From: Flavobacterium psychrophilum
GTDB taxonomy: Bacteria > Bacteroidota > Bacteroidia > Flavobacteriales > Flavobacteriaceae
Direction: 5' to 3'
Length of the DNA: 17,546 bases
Assembly (NCBI GenBank): GCA_945861915.1
Contig: CAMAWK010000024.1
Coordinates: 1-17,546, forward strand
Part shown: piece after piece, positions 13,083 through 17,546 of the stretch
Layout: each line of letters starts with the position of its first letter
Position numbering within the stretch: the stretch's first letter is position 1
Program-made: the position numbers and the translations under genes
The notes under the pieces: generated by a model
Databases searched by the model: none
What the model was told of the DNA's origin: nothing
Seen by the model: the letters and a program-made list of their open reading frames with translations, nothing else

Positions 13083-14060
13083 CTATGAAATATAGATTTC
13101 TAAAATCGATGCATTTCCTTCGAGAGAAAAAGTCTTTAAATCAGCAGGAAGTAGTACCGTTATCCCCATTTTATAAGACTGAATTGAGCCATCATATTCT
13201 ATTTTAAAACTTCCACATACACATAAAAACAGTAAACGAACTACCATTTTTATCAAATAGTATATTTCCATCAAGCGGAATAAAATTTGTAGTAAAATAA
13301 GAAAAGTTAACTATAGTATTGGACTGATTTGATTTTCGTTCGTATTGAATATACGTATCCACTTTGTCAAAAGTTATTGTATCCAAAGCCAATTCAACAT
13401 GTTATTCTCTTTCGTTACCTTGTTCATCGACTCTGTCAAAATCATGTAAACGATAAGTAATATCAGAGGTTTGTTGAATTTCGGCTAAAACGATTCCTGC
13501 TCCAATGGCATGAACAGTTCCTGTTTCTAAAAAGAAAACATCGCCTTGTGAAGCATTTTTAACATCCAAAACGGACATTATTTTCTTGTCTTCTATTTTT
13601 TTTTACAAATTCATCTGGATTGATTTTTTCATTGAAATCGGCAATCACCCTAGAATTTTCATCCGCTTGCATCACATACCACATTTCTGTTTTTCCAAAA
13701 GAATCATGGTGTTTTTTTTGCAAAAGCATCATTAGGATGAACCTGAATGGATAAATCCAATCGAGCGTCGAGAAATTTGAATAATAAAGGAAATTGTTTA
13801 CCAAATTTATTAAAAACAGCAGTTCCTACAATTGCTTCTGAAGCTAAATCTATCAAATCATTCAATGATTTCCCAGCTAAAATTCCATTTAAAACCTTAC
13901 TTACATCTCCTTATACAGTTGATATTTCCCAACTTTTGCCTATTGTTTCGGAAGTAATAGGTTTTTCTAAAAGAGAAAATAATTTGGTTCCTCCCCAAAT
14001 TCTATCTTTTAAAATAGGCGTAAACTGTAATGGATTAATTTTGGAATCATGAATTTGTAT
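13083..14060 (-). pseudogene. manA: Mannose-6-phosphate isomerase (class I), decayed
   Basis: Reading the minus strand from about 14060 gives a nearly full ManA (about 325 codons): INPLQFTPILKDRIWGG, GKSWEIST, FPLLFKFLDARLDLSIQVHP, then KTEMWYVMQADE, GTVHAIGAGI, ITYRLHDFDR and a C-terminal ILEIYIS. ManA interconverts mannose-6-phosphate and fructose-6-phosphate for nucleotide-sugar synthesis. The frame is broken by a GAA-to-TAA-like stop at 13911-13913 and +1 changes in an A8 run (13712-13719) and an A9 run (13596-13604). A TTA-to-TAA-like stop at 13402-13404 and a shift near 13225-13229 add to this. No ATG opens the frame; ATA stands at 14058-14060. The metal-binding Gln/His/Glu/His pattern remains recognisable, so decay is recent. 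It sits downstream of bcp in the usual order idi, queD, bcp, manA. Confidence 0.85.
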
Positions 14061-14102
14061 TGGTGACGAATTTAATTATTTAAATAGTATTCAGAAATAT
14101 TA

Positions 14103-14570
14103 TTACTTGATTTCAGCAACTATTTTTTTGATGGTTTTCAAAGCCATTGGAATATGATTAGTTGCAATAACACTATCAAAAATCAATCTAATAATTCCTT
14201 TTTCGTCAACAATATAGGTAACTCGACCAGGAACTAAACCAAACAAATGCGGTTTTACACCAAATAAATTTCTTATTTTTTTATTGTCGTCTGAAAGTAA
14301 GGTGAAAGGCAAACGATATCGTTTAGAAAATTTTTCGTGTGAGGCCGAGCTGTCACTACTAATTCCAATAACTTCGGCTCCTAAATCCTTAAAATCTTCA
14401 TACTGATCTCGAAAACTGCAAGCTTGTGCAGTACAGCCTGGTGTATTGTCTTTGGGGTAAAAATAGAAAACAACTGGCTTTTTGCCCACAACGGAACTGC
14501 TTTCAAAAATGATTCCTCTACTATCTTTTGAAACGAAATTCGGTATTTTATCACCAATTACTAATGCCAT
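14103..14570 (-). CDS. bcp: Thioredoxin-dependent peroxiredoxin, Bcp/PrxQ type
   Basis: 155-residue peroxiredoxin of the Bcp/PrxQ group that reduces hydrogen and organic peroxides in the cytoplasm with electrons from thioredoxin. The family core is VVFYFYPKDNTPGCTAQACSF with the peroxidatic Cys46 and the resolving Cys51 (2-Cys PrxQ spacing), GISSDSSASHEKF, and FTLLSDDNK. Its ATG overlaps the TAA of queD by one base (TAATG). An AAAGGAG motif precedes the ATG by 5-6 bp, a rare good Shine-Dalgarno site here, and implies translational coupling. Length fits the family (about 150). It is intact although its downstream neighbour manA is broken. Confidence 0.95.
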   Translation of the reverse strand: MALVIGDKIPNFVSKDSRGIIFESSSVVGKKPVVFYFYPKDNTPGCTAQACSFRDQYEDFKDLGAEVIGISSDSSASHEKFSKRYRLPFTLLSDDNKKIRNLFGVKPHLFGLVPGRVTYIVDEKGIIRLIFDSVIATNHIPMALKTIKKIVAEIK

Positions 14571-14980
14571 TATTCTCCTTTATAGGTTACAAAATTTCGT
14601 GGAGTTTCATACAAAACAACTTCCAAATCAAATTCCGTATTAATTCTTTTTCGTAATTTATTCCAAATTACCACGACTATATTTTCGGCAGTTGGATTTA
14701 GATTTTCAAATTCTGGTACATCTAAATTCAAATTTTTGTGGTCGAACTTTTTTTCAACTTCTTCCAAAATCAAATCGCTTAAAATCTTTACATCCATAAC
14801 GTAACCAGTTTCGGGATCTATTTTCCCAGTAACACTTACTATTAATTCATAATTATGACCATGAAAATTAGGATTGTTGCATTTGCCAAAAACCGTATCA
14901 TTTTGTTCAAATGTCCAGTCTTTTCGATACAATCTGTGGGCTGCGTTAAAATGTGCTTTTCTTGAAATAGTAACTTTCAT
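14570..14980 (-). CDS. queD: 6-carboxytetrahydropterin synthase / PTPS family protein
   Basis: 136-residue zinc enzyme of the QueD/6-pyruvoyl-tetrahydropterin synthase family. QueD converts dihydroneopterin triphosphate to 6-carboxytetrahydropterin, the first committed step to queuosine. Zinc ligands are His14 (FNAAHRL), His39 and His41 (FHGHNY); the catalytic Cys33 lies in FGKCNNPN, and the C-terminal glutamate is in LYETPRNF. FDHKNLN and PTAENIVV are also typical. QueD rather than PTPS is preferred for a bacterium with this length, but the two cannot be separated by eye. It follows idi after a repeat-filled 97-bp spacer and overlaps bcp by one base, so it may share a transcript with bcp. 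Confidence 0.9.
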   Translation of the reverse strand: MKVTISRKAHFNAAHRLYRKDWTFEQNDTVFGKCNNPNFHGHNYELIVSVTGKIDPETGYVMDVKILSDLILEEVEKKFDHKNLNLDVPEFENLNPTAENIVVVIWNKLRKRINTEFDLEVVLYETPRNFVTYKGE

Positions 14981-14992
14981 TAGTAATTTATA

Positions 14993-15075
14993 GTTTAAAG
15001 GTGTAAGGGTTTAGAAGTTTAAAGAGTTTAGGGTTTTGAATTTTGAATTTGTTTTTTGAGATTTGATTTTTGAAA
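14993..15075 (-). repeat. Degenerate 8-bp then 7-bp tandem repeats between idi and queD
   Basis: Read on the plus strand, six units of about 8 bp with the shape GTTTANNN run from 14993 to 15040 (GTTTAAAG, then GTGTAAGG and variants). They pass into six 7-bp units close to TTTTGAA (15034-15075). The array fills nearly the whole spacer and ends 2 bp from the idi stop codon. GTTTANNN is the reverse complement of the NNNTAAAC unit at 5748-5804. No terminator is visible in the spacer. Confidence 0.65.
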
Positions 15076-15077
15076 TT

Positions 15078-15605
15078 TTAAATCGTATGATCTTCTAAAA
15101 AGTGATAAAATTCATCAAAAATAATTTTGAACCAAACCGTATAAATTTCAGGATTATTTTGAATGTCATTTTGAACTTCTTCAATGCCCATCCATTTCCA
15201 GTTCTCTACCTCTTCAGGATTGATATTTGGTTTTTCGTTGTAGTAGCCAATCATCACATGATCTAATTCGTGCTCAGTCAATCCATTATCAAAAGGTGCT
15301 TTGTAAATAAAATGAAACAACTCTTTCAAGGGGGTGTCAAAGCCCATTTCTTCGAACAATCTTCGGTTTCCTGCCTGAATGTTTGTTTCTCCATCGCGCT
15401 GATGACTGCAACAGGTATTCGTCCATAATAATGGCGAATGGTATTTTTGTTTGGCTCTTTGCTGGAGCATAATTTCGTTTTTGTCATTTAATACAAATAC
15501 CGAAAATGCTCTGTGCAAAACCGCTTTTTGATGTGCTTCTAACTTAGGCATTAGCCCAATTTGTTCGTCGTTTTCGTTCACCAATATTACTTTCTCCTCT
15601 TCCAT
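15078..15605 (-). CDS. idi: Isopentenyl-diphosphate delta-isomerase, type I
   Basis: 175-residue Nudix-fold enzyme that interconverts IPP and DMAPP, supplying isoprenoid precursors for carotenoids, menaquinone and undecaprenol. Metal-binding His25 and His31 lie in EAHQKAVLHRAFSVF, the catalytic Cys66 in WTNTCCSH, the Nudix-like helix in AGNRRLFEEMGF, and the catalytic Glu113 in TEHELDHVM. The terminal VWFKIIFDEF block is also typical. Flavobacteria make IPP by the mevalonate pathway, where this enzyme is essential. It is first in the idi, queD, bcp, (manA) set. The start ATG at 15603-15605 follows a TATTTTTG -7 box by 17 bp. Confidence 0.95.
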   Translation of the reverse strand: MEEEKVILVNENDEQIGLMPKLEAHQKAVLHRAFSVFVLNDKNEIMLQQRAKQKYHSPLLWTNTCCSHQRDGETNIQAGNRRLFEEMGFDTPLKELFHFIYKAPFDNGLTEHELDHVMIGYYNEKPNINPEEVENWKWMGIEEVQNDIQNNPEIYTVWFKIIFDEFYHFLEDHTI

Positions 15606-15622
15606 TCTAAATTTTTACATTT

Positions 15623-15630
15623 CAAAAATA
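15623..15630 (-). promoter_or_regulatory. idi -7 element
   Basis: Minus-strand TATTTTTG (TAnnTTTG), 17 bp before the idi ATG. No TTG at the usual -33 distance is seen. Confidence 0.45.
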
Positions 15631-15834
15631 CAAAAAAAGAAATGGATTTTGGGATTACAGAAAGTTTATGAAAAGTTTAACGAGCGTTTAGTGAGTGTAA
15701 TTCCTATCTTTAATTCGTTTTAAATGAAGTTTATTTCTAATAAAAAAACTGATTAATCCTATTGAATTTGTTAAAGTTATCCAAACATTCAATTCATTGT
15801 AAACTAAGTGACATTTTTACATTCAAACCAAAAT

Positions 15835-15842
15835 TAAATTTG
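15835..15842 (+). promoter_or_regulatory. -7 element of the msrBA gene
   Basis: TAAATTTG (TAnnTTTG), 18 bp before the ATG at 15861. It lies inside the longer open frame that begins at 15762 and so supports the inner start. Confidence 0.5.
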
Positions 15843-15860
15843 TTGTATAAAAACGCAACT

Positions 15861-16976
15861 ATGAAAACACCTATCAAATTCCGAAATTTATTATTTTTAA
15901 TCCCGTTATTTATGCTCCAAGCTTGTGGGCAAACAACCAAACAAAATCATTCTCAAAAAACAAATATTATGCAAAATTCCATTTCTAAACCTGAAAACCC
16001 ATATTACTCTAACACCGATTCCACAAAATTGAACGTCTCTGACGCTGAATGGAAAAAAGTGCTTTCGCCTGATTTGTATGCCGTTTCTAGAAATGCCGAC
16101 ACCGAACGTGCCTTTACAGGAAAATTATGGGATTCTGAAGAAAAGGGAACCTATTATTGTGCCGCTTGTGGGAACAATTTATTCCGCTCCAATCAGAAGT
16201 TTGTTAGCAGTTGCGGTTGGCCAAGTTTTTTTGAACAGGAAAACAAAAATAGTGTGGTTTTCAAAGCTGATAATTCTTATGGAATGAAAAGAATCGAAGC
16301 ACTTTGTGGTCGATGCGACGGACATTTAGGTCATCTTTTTGATGATGGCCCAGCTCCAACTGGCAAAAGATATTGTATGAATTCAATAGCGTTAGATTTT
16401 GTGCCTGAAAAAGCAATTACTAATATAAAACAAACTAACGATACTTTCGAAACAATTACACTTGGTGGTGGCTGTTACTGGTGTGTAGAAGCCGTTTACG
16501 AAAAATTAGATGGCGTTCAATCGGTAGCTTCTGGATTTATGGGAGGTGTTGGTGCTAACCCTAGTTATAAAGAAGTTTGCTCTGGCACAACTGGTCATGC
16601 CGAGGTGGTTCAAATTACTTTTGATAAATCGAAAACGAGTCTAGACGAAATTTTTCAAGTCTTTTTTACGGTTCATGACCCAACCACGCTCAACCGACAA
16701 GGTGGCGATGTGGGAACGCAATATCGCTCGGTTATTTTTTATGCCAATAACGAACAGTACCAAACCGCCAAATCAATTATAAATCAATTGAATGCCGAAA
16801 AAGTGTTTGCCAACCCAATAGTTACAACGCTTGAAGAATATCAACCTTTTTACAAAGCCGAAGATTATCATCAAAATTATTATGAGAATAATAAAAGTCA
16901 GCCGTATTGCCAAATGGTAATTCAGCCCAAAATAGAAAAGTTTGAAAAAATATTTAAGTCGAGATTAAAAAAATAA
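15861..16976 (+). CDS. MsrB-MsrA bifunctional peptide methionine sulfoxide reductase, lipoprotein
   Basis: 371-residue fusion from the ATG at 15861; the frame is open from 15762, but the first 33 codons precede a -7 box and do not look like a signal peptide. The N-terminus is a lipoprotein signal (LFLIPLFMLQACGQ, lipobox cysteine 22), so the enzyme is probably membrane-anchored on the periplasmic side. The MsrB domain comes first, with zinc CxxC pairs CAAC and CGRC, a Cys in SSCGWPSF and the catalytic Cys in RYCMNS. The MsrA domain follows with GGGCYWCVEA, where the first Cys is catalytic, and YHQNYYENN near the end. MsrA repairs the S and MsrB the R epimer of methionine sulfoxide. The order MsrB-MsrA is reversed from PilB-type proteins. 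A terminator follows 6 bp after the stop. Confidence 0.93.
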   Translation: MKTPIKFRNLLFLIPLFMLQACGQTTKQNHSQKTNIMQNSISKPENPYYSNTDSTKLNVSDAEWKKVLSPDLYAVSRNADTERAFTGKLWDSEEKGTYYCAACGNNLFRSNQKFVSSCGWPSFFEQENKNSVVFKADNSYGMKRIEALCGRCDGHLGHLFDDGPAPTGKRYCMNSIALDFVPEKAITNIKQTNDTFETITLGGGCYWCVEAVYEKLDGVQSVASGFMGGVGANPSYKEVCSGTTGHAEVVQITFDKSKTSLDEIFQVFFTVHDPTTLNRQGGDVGTQYRSVIFYANNEQYQTAKSIINQLNAEKVFANPIVTTLEEYQPFYKAEDYHQNYYENNKSQPYCQMVIQPKIEKFEKIFKSRLKK

Positions 16977-16982
16977 TCTCCC

Positions 16983-17012
16983 AAAACCGAAAAGCAATTT
17001 TCGGTTTTTTTT
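16983..17012 (+). terminator. Rho-independent terminator of msrBA
   Basis: AAAACCGAAAA (16983-16993) pairs with TTTTCGGTTTT (16998-17008) around a GCAA loop, and the T-run extends to 17012. It lies 6 bp after the stop codon. Confidence 0.88.
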
Positions 17013-17040
17013 ATGAATAACAATTGCAATTCAGTATTTT

Positions 17041-17076
17041 TTTGACAGTAAGTAAAGCCTATATTTATTACATTTG
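17041..17076 (+). promoter_or_regulatory. Glycogen synthase promoter
   Basis: TTTG (17041-17044), a 24-bp spacer and TACATTTG (17069-17076). The -7 box is an exact match; the spacer is one base longer than the usual 17-23. The leader to the ATG at 17131 would be about 47 nt. Confidence 0.5.
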
Positions 17077-17100
17077 AAAATAGTAATCACTGTAATAAAT
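17063..17100 (+). repeat. Perfect 10-bp inverted repeat overlapping the -7 box
   Basis: ATTTATTACA (17063-17072) and TGTAATAAAT (17091-17100) are exact reverse complements, 18 bp apart. The left arm covers half of the TACATTTG box, so it cannot be a leader hairpin and could be an operator. Confidence 0.5.
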
Positions 17101-17130
17101 ATTCAATTTCAAAATATAAAAATATACCTT

Positions 17131-17546
17131 ATGAAAATAGCCCTTTTTACCAACGAATTTCCACCTAATATCTATGGCGGAGCTGGAGTACACATCGATT
17201 TTTTAAGTCAAGAATTAGCCAAACTCGGTCAACTGGAAGTACGTTGTTTTGGCGATCAGCAAGAAGAAACCGAGGCAATGAACGTGCAAGGAATCAACTC
17301 CTGTTTGACTAAAATGGTGGACGAAAACAATTCGCACATCAAAATGTTTCATAATTTAAGTAAAAATGTCGAAATGGCACAAGCCACACCACAGGCCGAT
17401 ATTATTCATTGCCATACTTGGTACACGCATTTGGCAGGAATTTTTACCCGAGAATTACTGCAAGTGCCGTTAATATTGACTACCCACAGTTTAGAAACGC
17501 ACCGTCCTTGGAAAGTAGAACAACTAGGCAATGGCTATTTTTTATC
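17131..17546 (+). CDS. Glycogen synthase (GT4-like, GlgA/GlgM group), 3' truncated
   Basis: First 138 codons of a glycosyltransferase that runs off the window with no stop. The N-terminus MKIALFTNEFPPNIYGGAGVH contains the glycine-rich KxGG-like NDP-sugar binding region (YGGAGVH). HCHTWYTHLAG and LTTHSLETHRPWKVEQLG follow, a combination characteristic of the Corynebacterium-type glycogen synthase family (TIGR02149) rather than E. coli GlgA. It transfers glucose from ADP- or UDP-glucose to a growing alpha-glucan; related enzymes make maltose-1-phosphate. It starts a new transcription unit after a terminator. glgC or glgB homologues would be expected downstream, outside the window. Confidence 0.88.
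   Translation, partial: MKIALFTNEFPPNIYGGAGVHIDFLSQELAKLGQLEVRCFGDQQEETEAMNVQGINSCLTKMVDENNSHIKMFHNLSKNVEMAQATPQADIIHCHTWYTHLAGIFTRELLQVPLILTTHSLETHRPWKVEQLGNGYFL

Noticed and set aside
13747..14052. Plus-strand open frame of 101 codons
   Set aside because: It is antisense to the decayed manA gene, whose motifs are clear on the minus strand.

Overview
The window is AT-rich and reads as chromosomal DNA of a Bacteroidota bacterium, most likely Flavobacteriaceae (Flavobacterium-like). The main reasons are: the Bacteroidota -7 promoter element TAnnTTTG before many genes; few Shine-Dalgarno sites; protein families typical of the phylum (DUF3822, WG-repeat, TIGR02757/DUF2400, a DnaX without the four-cysteine zinc module, an ORF encoding an MsrB-MsrA lipoprotein); and an Idi / QueD / Bcp / ManA gene neighbourhood. 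These assignments rest on motif recognition by eye; no database search was possible.

Layout. 1-603 is the C-terminal part of a TIGR02757 protein. 604-1442 is an accessory patch: hairpins and short repeats, then a small secreted LprI/DUF1311 protein enclosed by sequences that behave like an integron gene cassette. Its left core GTTGGCG is the reverse complement of the right core CGCCAAC, and a 131-bp imperfect hairpin resembling an attC site follows the gene. 1443-2693 is a secreted WG-repeat protein of ten 37-residue units, closed by a strong terminator. 2888-5686 holds two convergent helicases, a DEAD-box RNA helicase with DEFD as motif II and a RecD-like DNA helicase. 5833-7244 is a translationally coupled DUF3822-rsmD pair. 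7250-8050 is an alpha/beta hydrolase, and 8141-8445 is RNase P RNA on the minus strand. 8578-9243 encodes a secreted or membrane-anchored protein with an NTR/TIMP-like pattern. 9253-10649 is a coupled pair of glycosyltransferases.

10788-12544 is dnaX. The gamma-length frame stops at 11873, and the tau C-terminal part lies in the -1 frame after a ten-A run that contains an in-phase A AAA AAG. A bidirectional terminator separates it from tRNA-Thr(UGU). Further on the minus strand are a small conserved protein, a manA pseudogene (two nonsense codons, three frameshifts, no ATG), then bcp, queD and idi. On the plus strand are an MsrB-MsrA lipoprotein and the start of a glycogen synthase that runs off the window.

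Two themes cut across the genes. First, degenerate 7- or 8-bp short tandem repeats occur at four loci: before the DUF3822 gene, directly upstream of the rnpB -7 box, inside the dnaX tau linker, and between idi and queD. Second, all the reading-frame changes (dnaX and manA) sit in or next to A/T homopolymers. This fits real slippage or decay, but part of it could be a sequencing effect.
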